NCBI RefSeq assembly: GCF_000725125.1
Contig: NZ_JFCB01000027.1
Location: 1 to 64,000 of the forward strand
Length of the DNA: 64,000 nucleotides
Reading direction: 5' to 3'
DNA from: Streptomyces toyocaensis
Lineage (GTDB): Bacteria; Actinomycetota; Actinomycetes; Streptomycetales; Streptomycetaceae
Part shown: positions 47,734 through 57,850 of the stretch, piece after piece
Layout of the letters: every line of letters begins with the position of its first letter
How positions within the stretch are numbered: position 1 is the first letter of the stretch
Notes under the pieces: generated by a model
The model's input: only the letters and a program-made list of their open reading frames with translations
The model's database searches: none
What the model was told of the DNA's origin: nothing
Position numbers and translations under genes: made by a program

Positions 47734-48678
47734 TTGAAGATCGGCATTCGGGGCATCCGCCTCCGCAGAGCCGTCGGCGCCGCCGTGACCACCGGCGCCG
47801 TGCTCTCGACCGGAGCCCTCTACGCAGCGCCCGCGCAGGCCGCTCCCGTGCAGGCCGCTCCCGTGCAGGCCGCGGCCGTGCAGGCCGCGGCCGCGCCCAC
47901 GATCGTCGCCAAGGGCGGCTTCGTGATGAACAACGGGAACGGGAAGTCGCTGTACACGAAGGCGGCGGACACGCGTCGTTCGACGGGTTCCACCACGAAG
48001 ATCATGACGGCCAAGGTCGTGCTGGCGCAGAAGAACCTGAACCTGGACGCCAAGGTCACGATCCAGATGGCGTACAGCGACTACATCGTCAGGAACAACG
48101 CCTCGTCGGCCCGGCTCATCGTCGGCGACAAGGTCACCGTGCGCCAGTTGCTGTACGGGCTGATGCTGCCGTCCGGCTGCGACGCGGCGTACGCGCTGGC
48201 CGACAAGTTCGGCACCGGCAAGTCGCGGTCCGAGCGGGTGAAGTCGTTCATCGGCAAGATGAACGCGGACGCGAAGAAACTGGGCCTGAAGAACACCCAC
48301 TTCGACTCGTTCGACGGCATCGGCAGCGGCAAGAACTACTCCACGCCGCGCGATCTGACGAAGATCGCGAGCAGCGCGATGAAGAACTCGACGTTCCGCG
48401 CGATCGTGAAGACGAAGAAGTACACGGCGAAGACGAGGACGAAGTCGGGCGGCACCCGCACGATGGCGCCGTGGACCAACACCAACACCCTGCTCAGCAG
48501 CTACAGCGGAACGATCGGCGTGAAGACGGGCTCCGGCCCGGAGGCCAAGTACTGCCTGGTCTTCGCCGCGACGCGGGGCGGCAAGACGGTCATCGGCACG
48601 GTGCTGGCGTCGTCCTCCGCCGCCCAGCGCGAGAAGGACGCCATGAAGCTCCTGGGCTACGGCTTCGGCAAGATCTGA
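47734..48678 (+). CDS. D-alanyl-D-alanine carboxypeptidase (S11 family)
   Basis: About 314 residues from TTG 47734, giving MKIGIRGIRLRRAVGAAV and a signal peptide ending near APAQAA. A short repeat of QAAPV/QAAAV units follows. Active-site motifs are STTK (SxxK, in RRSTGSTTKIMTAK), SGC at the SxN position (MLPSGCDAAYALAD) and KTG (GVKTGSGPEAKYCLV). It trims the terminal D-Ala from peptidoglycan stem peptides outside the membrane. There is no C-terminal membrane anchor, so it is probably released or wall-bound. The TTG start is the best available; no strong ribosome site precedes it. A strong terminator follows. Confidence 0.9.
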   Translation: MKIGIRGIRLRRAVGAAVTTGAVLSTGALYAAPAQAAPVQAAPVQAAAVQAAAAPTIVAKGGFVMNNGNGKSLYTKAADTRRSTGSTTKIMTAKVVLAQKNLNLDAKVTIQMAYSDYIVRNNASSARLIVGDKVTVRQLLYGLMLPSGCDAAYALADKFGTGKSRSERVKSFIGKMNADAKKLGLKNTHFDSFDGIGSGKNYSTPRDLTKIASSAMKNSTFRAIVKTKKYTAKTRTKSGGTRTMAPWTNTNTLLSSYSGTIGVKTGSGPEAKYCLVFAATRGGKTVIGTVLASSSAAQREKDAMKLLGYGFGKI

Positions 48679-48691
48679 CGCATGCGCACGG

Positions 48692-48725
48692 GAAAGGGGC
48701 CCACGGTCACCCGTGGGCCCCTTTC
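48692..48725. terminator. Bidirectional terminator between carboxypeptidase and bkdC
   Basis: GAAAGGGGCCCACGG (48692-48706) pairs perfectly with CCGTGGGCCCCTTTC (48711-48725), loop four bases. It ends both convergent transcripts. Confidence 0.85.
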
Positions 48726-48732
48726 GTCGCTG

Positions 48733-50133
48733 TCAGGCCCAGGTGATCAGCCGCTTCGGCTGCTCCAGGACCGCGGCCACGTCGGCCAGGACCTTCGAGC
48801 CCAGCTCGCCGTCGACCAGGCGGTGGTCGAAGGAGAGGGCCAGCGTGGTGACCTGACGGGGCTTGACCTTGCCCTTGTGGACCCACGGCTGGAGCTTGAT
48901 CGCGCCGACCGCGAGGATCGCGGACTCGCCGGGGTTGAGGATCGGCGTGCCCGTGTCGACGCCGAAGACGCCGACGTTCGTGATCGTCACCGTGCCCGCC
49001 TGCATGGCGGACGGGGAGGTCTTGCCCTCGCGGGCCGTGGACACCAGTTCACCCAGGGACTCGGCCAGTTGCGGCAGCGTCTTGGCGTGGGCGTCCTTGA
49101 TGTTCGGCACGATCAGACCGCGCGGCGTGGCCGCCGCGATGCCCAGGTTGACGTAGTGCTTGACCACGATCTCCTGGGCCGCCTCGTCCCACGACGCGTT
49201 GACCTCGGGGTTGCGCTTGATCGCGACCAGCAGGGCCTTGGCGATCAGCAGGAGGGGGTTCACGCGCAGACCCGCGAAATCCTTGTCCTGCTTGAGCTCC
49301 TCGATCAGCTTCATCGTGCGCGTCACGTCGACCGTCACGAACTCCGTGACGTGCGGCGCGGTGAACTTCGAGCCCACCATCGCCGCCGCCGTGGCCTTGC
49401 GGACCCCCTTGATCGGGACACGGGTCTCGCGTGCGGTGTCGTACGACACCGGGGCGGCCGGAGCGGGAGCCGCGGGGGCCGGCACGGCCCCCGGCTCCTG
49501 AGGAGCCGGCACCGCGGTCACCGCCGCGTGCACGTCCTCGCGGGTGATGATGCCGTCCGGACCGGTCGGGGTGACGGTCGCCAGGTCGACGCCCAGGTCC
49601 TTGGCCAGCTTGCGCACGGGCGGCTTGGCCAACGGACGGCACGCCCCGGCCACGGGGGCATGGCCGTTCAGCTCCGTCCGGACGGCATCCGCACCCTGCT
49701 GGGCGGAGGCGTCCGGCGCCGCCGTCCTGCGCGGGCGGCGGCGCGTCGAGGACGTCGCCACGCCGTAGCCGACCAGGACCGGCTGGCGGGCCACGGGCTC
49801 GGCCTTCGGCTCCTCGGCCGCCGGCTCCGGCACGGCGGCCGGGGCGGGTGCCTCCTCCACCGGCGCCGCGCCGCCCGAGACGTCCACCGCGATGATGGAC
49901 GTGCCCACGTCGACCGTGGTGCCCTCGGGGAAGTGCAGCGCGCGGACCACGCCGTCGTAGGGGATGGGCAGCTCGACGGCCGCCTTCGCCGTCTCGACCT
50001 CGCAGACCACCTGGCCGTCGGTGACCGTGTCACCCGGCTGGACGTACCACTTGAGGATCTCGGCCTCGGTGAGGCCCTCGCCCACGTCCGGCATCTTGAA
50101 CTCGCGTACGGACGCGTTCGTCATCGTCGTCAC
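48733..50133 (-). CDS. bkdC: Branched-chain 2-oxoacid dehydrogenase E2 (dihydrolipoyl acyltransferase)
   Basis: A 466-residue E2. One lipoyl domain is at about 5-80, with lipoylated Lys in CEVETAKAAVELP. An Ala/Pro-rich hinge is followed by a peripheral-subunit-binding domain (about 170-210: RPLAKPPVRKLAKDLGVDLA). The acetyltransferase-like catalytic domain ends in SFDHRLVDGELGSKV, which contains HxxxDG. It passes the branched acyl group to CoA, giving isobutyryl-, isovaleryl- or 2-methylbutyryl-CoA for fatty acid and polyketide starters. GTG 50133 has GGAGAGGG six bases upstream; ATG 50124 is the alternative. It is the last gene of bkdABC. Confidence 0.95.
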   Translation of the reverse strand: MTTMTNASVREFKMPDVGEGLTEAEILKWYVQPGDTVTDGQVVCEVETAKAAVELPIPYDGVVRALHFPEGTTVDVGTSIIAVDVSGGAAPVEEAPAPAAVPEPAAEEPKAEPVARQPVLVGYGVATSSTRRRPRRTAAPDASAQQGADAVRTELNGHAPVAGACRPLAKPPVRKLAKDLGVDLATVTPTGPDGIITREDVHAAVTAVPAPQEPGAVPAPAAPAPAAPVSYDTARETRVPIKGVRKATAAAMVGSKFTAPHVTEFVTVDVTRTMKLIEELKQDKDFAGLRVNPLLLIAKALLVAIKRNPEVNASWDEAAQEIVVKHYVNLGIAAATPRGLIVPNIKDAHAKTLPQLAESLGELVSTAREGKTSPSAMQAGTVTITNVGVFGVDTGTPILNPGESAILAVGAIKLQPWVHKGKVKPRQVTTLALSFDHRLVDGELGSKVLADVAAVLEQPKRLITWA

Positions 50134-50143
50134 GACCCTCTCC

Positions 50144-51121
50144 TCAGTACACCAGCGAGCGGTCGACGGCATCGAGCACCCGGTCCAGGTCCGGGAGGTA
50201 GGACTCCTCCAGACGGGCCGGCGGGTACGGGGCGTGGTAGCCGCCCACCCGCAGCACCGGGGCCTCCAGGTGGTAGAAGCAGCGCTCGGTGATCCGGGCG
50301 GCGATCTCCGCGCCGGAACCGAAGAACACCGGTGCCTCGTGGACCACGACGAGCCGGCGCGTCCTCTCCACCGACGCCTGGATGGAGTCGAAGTCGATCG
50401 GGGAGACCGAGCGCAGGTCCAGCACCTCGAGGGAACGGCCTTCCTCGGCGGCCGCGTCGGCGACCTCCTGGCAGAGCTTCACCATCGGGCCGTACGCCGC
50501 GAGGGTGAGGTCCGTGCCCTCGCGCACCACCCGCGCGGTGTGCAGCGGGCCGGGGATCGCCTCGGTGTCGACCTCACCCTTGTCCCAGTAGCGCCGCTTG
50601 GGCTCGAAGAAGATCACCGGGTCGTCGCTCTGGATGGCCTGCTGCATCATCCAGTACGCGTCGGACGCGTTCGACGGCGACACGATCTTCAGACCGGCCA
50701 CGTGCGCGAACAGCGCCTCCGGCGATTCTGAGTGGTGCTCCACCGCGCCGATGCCGCCGCCGTACGGGATGCGCACGACGACCGGCAGCTTGACCTTGCC
50801 CAGCGAGCGGGCGTGCATCTTCGCGAGCTGCGTGACGATCTGGTCGTACGCCGGGAACACGAAGCCGTCGAACTGGATCTCCACCACGGGGCGGTAGCCG
50901 CGCAGGGCCAGGCCGATCGCGGTGCCGACGATGCCCGACTCGGCGAGCGGGGTGTCGATGACGCGGCTCTCGCCGAAGTCCTTCTGCAGACCGTCCGTCA
51001 CCCGGAACACGCCGCCCAGCTTGCCGACGTCCTCGCCCATGACGAGGACCTTGGGGTCCGTGTCCAGCGCACGCCGCAGCGACTCGGTGATCGCCTTGGC
51101 CAGGGCCATCTTTTCCGCCAT
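50144..51121 (-). CDS. bkdB: Branched-chain 2-oxoacid dehydrogenase E1 beta subunit
   Basis: A 325-residue transketolase-pyrimidine-type subunit. It opens MALAKAITESLRRALDTDPK, keeps the VMGEDVGKLGGVFRVTDGL and DTPLAESGIVGTAIGLALRG blocks with the ThDP-activating Glu, and has YGGGIGAVEHHSESPEALF plus a C-terminal transketolase domain around RVVREGTDLTLAAYGPMV. Only one base separates its ATG from the alpha-subunit stop, and ten bases separate it from the E2 start. With the alpha subunit it decarboxylates the 2-oxoacids of Val, Leu and Ile. Confidence 0.96.
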   Translation of the reverse strand: MAEKMALAKAITESLRRALDTDPKVLVMGEDVGKLGGVFRVTDGLQKDFGESRVIDTPLAESGIVGTAIGLALRGYRPVVEIQFDGFVFPAYDQIVTQLAKMHARSLGKVKLPVVVRIPYGGGIGAVEHHSESPEALFAHVAGLKIVSPSNASDAYWMMQQAIQSDDPVIFFEPKRRYWDKGEVDTEAIPGPLHTARVVREGTDLTLAAYGPMVKLCQEVADAAAEEGRSLEVLDLRSVSPIDFDSIQASVERTRRLVVVHEAPVFFGSGAEIAARITERCFYHLEAPVLRVGGYHAPYPPARLEESYLPDLDRVLDAVDRSLVY

Positions 51122-51122
51122 G

Positions 51123-52328
51123 TCACTTACCCCCGTCTTCGTCCGCGAACGACGCCTGGTAGGCGGCGAACTGCGCCCGCTCCTCGTCCACGAGCGCGTG
51201 GCCGTCCGCGTACACGTTCTCGAAGATGGCGAAGTGGTCCGGGTCCGGCATGGCGCGGACCGCTTCGCGCACTCGTTTGCCCAACGCCTCGCTCTCGGTC
51301 TCCAGTTCCGCGAAGAATCCCTCGTCCGCGTGGTTCGACACCTCGAGGTGGCGGCGAAGGCGCAGGATCGGGTCCTTCGCCTCCCAGGCGGCCCGCTCCT
51401 CGTCGTGACGGTAGCGGGTGGGGTCGTCGGAGGTGGTGTGCGCGCCCATGCGGTACGTGAACGCCTCGACCAGCGTCGGGCCCTCACCGGCGCGGGCCCG
51501 CTCCAGGGCCCACTTGGTGACGGCCAGATTCGCCAGCACGTCGTTGCCGTCCACGCGGACGCCCGGGAAGCCGAAGCCCTGCGCGCGCTGGTACAGCGGC
51601 ACGCGGGACTGCTTCTCGGTCGGCTCGGAGATCGCCCACTGGTTGTTCTGGCAGAAGAACACCACGGGGGCGTTGTAGACCGCGGAGAAGGTGAAGGCCT
51701 CGGCCACGTCGCCCTGGCTGGAGGCGCCGTCGCCGAAGTAGGCGATGACGGCACTGTCCGCGCCGTCCTTGGTGACGCCCATCGCGTACCCGGTGGCGTG
51801 CAGGGCCTGGGAGCCGATGACGATCGTGTACAGGTGGAAGTTGTTCCCGTTGGGGTCCCAGCCGCCGTTGTTCACACCGCGGAACATGCCGAGCAGGTTG
51901 GTCGGGTCCACCCCGCGGCACCACGCGACACCGTGCTCGCGGTAGGTGGGGAAGACGTAGTCGTCGTCGCGCAGCGCCCGGCCGGAGCCGATCTGCGCCG
52001 CCTCCTGCCCGAGCAGCGAGGCCCACAGGCCCAGCTCGCCCTGGCGCTGCAGGGAGGTGGCCTCGGCGTCGAAGCGGCGGGTGAGCACCATGTCGCGGTA
52101 CAGACCGCGCAGGTCGTCGGCGGTGATGTCGGCGACGTACTTGTCGAACTCGGCGTTCTTGACGCGCTTGCCCTCGGGCGTCAGCAGCTGCACGAGGGCG
52201 GGCTCGGCGCTCTTCCGGGCGCCGGTGGCCTTCTTGGTGGTGCTGGTGGTGCGCTTGGTGCCGGTGGTGCCGGCCTTGTTTCCGGCGCTGCGTCGCGGTG
52301 TGCGCGCGGCAGTGCTCTCCACGGTCAC
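51123..52328 (-). CDS. bkdA: Branched-chain 2-oxoacid dehydrogenase E1 alpha subunit
   Basis: A 401-residue ThDP-binding subunit. After a Thr/Lys/Ala-rich N-terminal extension of about 40 residues, unusual for E1 alpha, it has YRDMVLTRRFDAEATSLQRQ, GLWASLLGQEAAQIGSGRAL, the ThDP motif YFGDGASSQGDVAEAFTFSA...NNQWA (GDG-N), and the phosphorylation-loop region YRMGAHTTSDDPTRYR. GTG 52328 has GGAGGAG six bases upstream. It is the first gene of bkdABC. An AT-rich palindrome about 200 bases upstream may bind an Lrp-type regulator such as BkdR. Confidence 0.96.
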   Translation of the reverse strand: MTVESTAARTPRRSAGNKAGTTGTKRTTSTTKKATGARKSAEPALVQLLTPEGKRVKNAEFDKYVADITADDLRGLYRDMVLTRRFDAEATSLQRQGELGLWASLLGQEAAQIGSGRALRDDDYVFPTYREHGVAWCRGVDPTNLLGMFRGVNNGGWDPNGNNFHLYTIVIGSQALHATGYAMGVTKDGADSAVIAYFGDGASSQGDVAEAFTFSAVYNAPVVFFCQNNQWAISEPTEKQSRVPLYQRAQGFGFPGVRVDGNDVLANLAVTKWALERARAGEGPTLVEAFTYRMGAHTTSDDPTRYRHDEERAAWEAKDPILRLRRHLEVSNHADEGFFAELETESEALGKRVREAVRAMPDPDHFAIFENVYADGHALVDEERAQFAAYQASFADEDGGK

Positions 52329-52751
52329 GTGTGCTCCTCCGTCGGTCCGGCCCCCGGGGTTGCCGGTGGGCCAGTGCGGCTCACCTGTTTCTCGACCACC
52401 GGGCACGGGGTGGGTGCCACTCGACCGGGAACAGGCGTGACAGGTGCCCCGGCGAGCGCCCTGCACAAAGCACGTTACCCAGTGCTCCACATTTCTGTGA
52501 AACCCCATCTGACCTGCGATTTTGCTTGGATTTCCAAGTAAATCGGGAAAGGCCCTCAAGGCGCGCTGGTCACAGCCTTGCAGGAGGCCGGAGCAACGGC
52601 ACGTTATCCCGGCCGGGCCGGGCACGGGAAGGGCTGAAATGGAGGACGGCACGGCGTGCCGCGCGAGGCGGTCACGGTGTGTGCGGAGAGGCGTACGGAC
52701 TGTTCGTTTCGGAGGTGCCGGGGGCGGTGAGGGTCGGAGCGGGCGAGCCGG
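52329..52751. other. Intergenic region upstream of bkdABC
   Basis: This 423-base gap carries the bkd promoter. The part at 52480-52560 is AT-rich for this genome and contains the palindrome at 52525. No small gene or RNA is evident. Confidence 0.4.
52525..52538. promoter_or_regulatory. Palindrome in the bkd promoter region
   Basis: CTTGGATTTCCAAG has CTTGG/CCAAG arms around four AT bases, a form similar to Lrp/AsnC-type sites, about 200 bases before bkdA. Confidence 0.4.
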
Positions 52752-54389
<1,638 letters not shown>

Positions 54390-54735
54390 CAGTCCTCGCC
54401 GTCGTTTCTGCCCGCGGTGCGCGCGGTGTTGTCACGGTCTCCGTCGGCCACGCTACAGCCTTTGCACAAGGCTCCGGTCCGAGACGGGCTGCCCAGGCCG
54501 GCACGAGACGGACCGGTCATGAAACCCGCACTCCGTACTGTCGTGCAAATTCCGTGTACCGGCAGTACGACCGCTGTAACGCTTCCGCGACGCTTCTTTC
54601 GCGTACGGTCACGGAACGGGCACCGCGCTTGACGTGTCACCGGCCTGGGGCAGACTTGGCCGGGAATAGCACATTGGATCTACGACGACACGGTCACCGA
54701 CGGCGGCGCCGGAGAGGCCACGGGGGACGCGGAAC
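54390..54735. other. Divergent region between two kinase genes
   Basis: This 346-base gap lies between the two kinase starts and holds their promoters. The only pattern I can read is the TTGACG/CAGACT pair listed separately. No gene is seen. Confidence 0.4.
54629..54656 (+). promoter_or_regulatory. Candidate promoter of the rightward kinase gene
   Basis: TTGACG (54629-54634), 16 bases, CAGACT (54651-54656) resembles a housekeeping -35/-10 pair about 80 bases ahead of ATG 54736. Confidence 0.35.
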
Positions 54736-56385
54736 ATGAGCCACGACGGCGCACAGGGCCAGTACGCGGGGCGGGCGCTCGCCGGCGGACGTTACCAACT
54801 GCGGGACCTGCTCGGCCAGGGCGGCATGGCGTCGGTGCACCTCGCCTACGACAGCGTGCTCGACCGCCAGGTCGCCATCAAGACGTTGCACACGGAACTC
54901 GGACGCGAGCAGGCGTTCCGTGAGCGCTTCCGCCGCGAGGCCCAGTCCGTGGCGAAGCTCACGCACACCAACATCGTGTCGGTCTTCGACACCGGCGAGG
55001 ACGATGTGGACGGCATGACGACGCCGTACATCGTCATGGAGTACGTCGAGGGCCGTCCGCTGGGCTCCGTGCTCGACGAGGACATCCGGCAGCAGGGCGC
55101 GATGCCCGCCGACAAGGCGCTGAAGATCACCGCGGACGTGCTGGCGGCGCTGGAGATCAGCCACGAGATGGGGCTGGTCCACCGGGACATCAAGCCGGGC
55201 AACGTGATGATGACCAAGCGCGGCGTGGTCAAGGTCATGGACTTCGGCATCGCCCGCGCCATGCAGTCCGGTGTGACATCGATGACACAGACCGGCATGG
55301 TCGTCGGCACCCCGCAGTACCTCTCGCCGGAGCAGGCACTCGGCCGGGGCGTCGACGCACGCTCGGACCTGTACTCGGTCGGCATCATGCTGTTCCAGCT
55401 CGTCACCGGGCGGCTGCCGTTCGAGGCGGACTCACCGCTGGCCATCGCCTACGCGCACGTCCAGGAGGAGCCGCCGACCGCCTCCTCGATCAACCGGTCG
55501 CTGCCGCCCGCCGTGGACGCGCTGATCGCCCGCGCGCTGAAGAAGAATCCGAACGAGCGTTTCCCCAGCGCGGAGGCCATGCGCGGGGAGTGCCTGCGGG
55601 TCGCGCAGTCCTTCCACGCGGCCCCGCCGAGCATCGTCCCGGGCACGCAGGCGCCGAGCGGCGCGGGCCTCGGCTCCGCGGTGTTCCCGCCGGTCGACCA
55701 GGCGACCCCGGCGCCGACCGGCAACGTGCAGACGCCCTACCAGCCGACCCCGGCCCCGCATCCGTACGGCGCCTCGGCCCCGTCCGCGCCCTCCCCGGCC
55801 TACGGCTATCCGCAGCACGGCGGCTACGGGACGCCCGCCCCGTCGGCGTACGCGCAGCAGCAGGGTGCGTCGACCCCGCCGCCGTACACCATCTCGCCCC
55901 AGAGCTCCGGGGCGGGCGGCTCGGGCGGCGGACGGAACAAGCCCGTGATCATCGGATCGGTCGCCGTCTCCGTCCTGGCCGTCGGCGGCCTGGTCGCGGC
56001 CCTGCTGATGAACAGCGGCGAGAAGGACCCGCAGGGCGGGTCGGGCAGCAGCGCCTCGGCGTCGGCGTCACCCAGCAAGGCGGCGGGTTACCGCGGACCG
56101 GACACCTCGAAGACGATCGACAAGGAAGAGTGCGAGGAACCGCACGAGTCGTACAACGACCCCGAGAAGATCCGCCTGCCCAACTTCAAGTTCAAGTACA
56201 TCGGATCGGTGAAGGAGTGCTTCCAGGCCGCGGGCTGGGGCGACTTCAAGATCGTCGAGGTGGACGAGAACACCTATGGCGAGGGCTCCGTCCGGGAGCA
56301 GTTCCCGCCCGCCGGCACGGACGTCGACCCGGAGGACATGCCGGAGATCACGCTCAAGGTGTCGACGGGCAACCCCCCGTCCTGA
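54736..56385 (+). CDS. Membrane-spanning Ser/Thr protein kinase with PASTA-like extracellular domain
   Basis: A 549-residue kinase. Its domain (about 18-280) has GQGGMASVHLAYD, VAIKTLHTEL, GLVHRDIKPGNVM, VMDFGIARA and VGTPQYLSPEQA. A Pro/Ala/Tyr-rich cytoplasmic linker of about 110 residues precedes one transmembrane helix, IIGSVAVSVLAVGGLVAALL. The extracellular end, about 100 residues, has KFKYIGSVKECFQAAGWGDF, EGSVREQFPPAGTDVDPEDM and ITLKVSTG, a single PASTA-like unit, with Cys that may pair. PASTA domains sense muropeptides. It is divergent from a kinase with a near-identical catalytic domain plan. Confidence 0.93.
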   Translation: MSHDGAQGQYAGRALAGGRYQLRDLLGQGGMASVHLAYDSVLDRQVAIKTLHTELGREQAFRERFRREAQSVAKLTHTNIVSVFDTGEDDVDGMTTPYIVMEYVEGRPLGSVLDEDIRQQGAMPADKALKITADVLAALEISHEMGLVHRDIKPGNVMMTKRGVVKVMDFGIARAMQSGVTSMTQTGMVVGTPQYLSPEQALGRGVDARSDLYSVGIMLFQLVTGRLPFEADSPLAIAYAHVQEEPPTASSINRSLPPAVDALIARALKKNPNERFPSAEAMRGECLRVAQSFHAAPPSIVPGTQAPSGAGLGSAVFPPVDQATPAPTGNVQTPYQPTPAPHPYGASAPSAPSPAYGYPQHGGYGTPAPSAYAQQQGASTPPPYTISPQSSGAGGSGGGRNKPVIIGSVAVSVLAVGGLVAALLMNSGEKDPQGGSGSSASASASPSKAAGYRGPDTSKTIDKEECEEPHESYNDPEKIRLPNFKFKYIGSVKECFQAAGWGDFKIVEVDENTYGEGSVREQFPPAGTDVDPEDMPEITLKVSTGNPPS

Positions 56386-56426
56386 CCCGCCCCCGTCCTG
56401 AACCACGCCCTGCACGGCACGGCGAA

Positions 56427-56455
56427 GGGGCCCGGCATTCGGCTGCCGGGCCCCT
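56427..56455 (+). terminator. Terminator after the PASTA-like kinase gene
   Basis: AGGGGCCCGGCA (56427-56438) pairs with TGCCGGGCCCCT (56444-56455), loop five bases, continued outward by GCGA/TCGC. It also faces the convergent proteasome-activator gene. Confidence 0.8.
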
Positions 56456-56488
56456 TTCGCGTTCGCTCGGGCGGGGAGGGTGGGGCGG

Positions 56489-57046
56489 TTACAGGTACGG
56501 GCCGCCCGTGCGGCCGCCCGGGTGGGGGTCCTCCTGGCCGTCGCCGACGCCCGGGGGGAGAGCGCGGCGCATCTGCTCGAGCTGGGCGCGCGCGGCCATC
56601 TGCTGGGCGAAGAGCGTGGTCTGGATGCCGTGGAAGAGGCCCTCCAGCCAGCCCACCAACTGGGCCTGCGCGATCCGCAGCTCGGCGTCGCTCGGGGTGG
56701 CCTCGTCCGTGAAGGGCAGGGAGAGCCGCTCCAGTTCCTCGACCAGCTGCGGGGCCAGGCCGTCCTCCAGCTCCTTCACCGAGCTGGCGTGGATCTCCTT
56801 GAGCCGGACCCGGCTGGCCTCGTCCAGGGGAGCCGCCCGCACCTCCTCCAGCAGCTGCTTGATCATGCTGCCGATCCGCATGACCTTCGCCGGCTGTTCG
56901 ACCTGCTCCGTCACCGGGGTCTCGCGGGACTCCTCGTCCCCGCTGCCGCCGCTGAGCGCCATGCCGTCCTGGCCGACTACCAGGATCTGGGGATTTTCCG
57001 GCGACCGTTCGTTCCTCGGCATCTCCATGACCTCATTGTCTCGCAC
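56489..57046 (-). CDS. bpa: Bacterial proteasome activator Bpa
   Basis: About 185 residues. The central helical domain includes QPAKVMRIGSMIKQLLEEVR, LKEIHASSVKELEDGL and AELRIAQAQLVGWLEGLFHG, which in mycobacterial Bpa/PafE forms a dodecameric ring. The C-terminus ends GGPYL, close to the mycobacterial GQYL that docks into the 20S alpha-ring (HbYX-like). It opens the proteasome for unfolded substrates without ATP. GTG 57046 has GGGAGG nine bases upstream; ATG 57028 (MEMPRNERSPENPQI) is the alternative. No proteasome gene is adjacent. Confidence 0.9.
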   Translation of the reverse strand: MRDNEVMEMPRNERSPENPQILVVGQDGMALSGGSGDEESRETPVTEQVEQPAKVMRIGSMIKQLLEEVRAAPLDEASRVRLKEIHASSVKELEDGLAPQLVEELERLSLPFTDEATPSDAELRIAQAQLVGWLEGLFHGIQTTLFAQQMAARAQLEQMRRALPPGVGDGQEDPHPGGRTGGPYL

Positions 57047-57217
57047 GCCCGTGGTCCTCCCGGGGGTGCCCCCGGAAGTCGGCGTCCGCCCGGGGTCCAC
57101 CGGACGGCGGCATCCGGAATGCCCGGTCGATGGAGCGGTGCGAGGCTGTTGGGCGTCCATCCGGCCCATCTTGCCGACGGTGTGACCGAGCACCGGACGG
57201 CGCGGGAGGTCACGGTC

Positions 57218-57820
57218 GTGACTCCATGGCTGCGTGTAGTGGGGGCGGCGGTTGTTCTGGGGGCGGGGGCGGTGGTGCTGCCGTACGGCCCCGCCGTGGG
57301 GCCGCCGGCCACGACGGTGGCGTACGGGGCCGTGGGGGCCGGCGCCGAGCCCGCGTCCCGTCCTCCCTCGTCCTCGTCGTCGTCCTTGTCGTCGCCCTTG
57401 TCGTCGCCCTCGTCGTCACCCTCGTCGTCGCCCGCCGAGAGGCCGTCGCGGGCCGGGAGCCGGCCGGGTGAGGGCCGCGAACGGCCCGGACGGCACGAGC
57501 CGCGGGACACCGCGCCGCACGGGCGGCACCAGCGGGGCGAGGCGGAGCGCGGGGAGACGGACACCCGCGGGACCGAGCGTCCGGACGTGCCGCGCCCGCG
57601 GGGCGAGGAGGCCGTCCCCCGGGTGCCCGGCCGGGACGGCACGCCGTCCCGGGGGGCGGCTCCGGTGCCCTCCACGACCTCGCGGACGGCGGAGCCGAAC
57701 GCGGTCGCGGACGCCGGGCCCGTCCCGCGCATCCTCCCTCTCGGCAGCGGCCTGGTGCTCATCGGCCTCGGCTTCGGCCTCGCCTTCGTCGCCCTGCGGA
57801 TGCGTCAGGCCTCGGGCTGA
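57218..57820 (+). CDS. Hypothetical surface protein with C-terminal anchor helix
   Basis: About 200 residues from GTG 57218 (GGGAGG eight bases upstream). The N-terminus is a signal-like hydrophobic stretch, WLRVVGAAVVLGAGAVVLPY. A Ser-rich run of SSS/SSP follows from TCGTC repeats in the DNA (57370-57440), then a long charged, Arg/Glu/Gly-rich region. The end is PRILPLGSGLVLIGLGFGLA followed by ALRMRQASG, that is a short LPLG motif, one helix and a positive tail. It resembles surface proteins with a terminal membrane anchor; sortase processing is not proven. It is divergent from bpa. Confidence 0.6.
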   Translation: MTPWLRVVGAAVVLGAGAVVLPYGPAVGPPATTVAYGAVGAGAEPASRPPSSSSSSLSSPLSSPSSSPSSSPAERPSRAGSRPGEGRERPGRHEPRDTAPHGRHQRGEAERGETDTRGTERPDVPRPRGEEAVPRVPGRDGTPSRGAAPVPSTTSRTAEPNAVADAGPVPRILPLGSGLVLIGLGFGLAFVALRMRQASG

Positions 57821-57850
57821 GGACGGCCCGGCGCGGCGCCCCCGCCGGGT

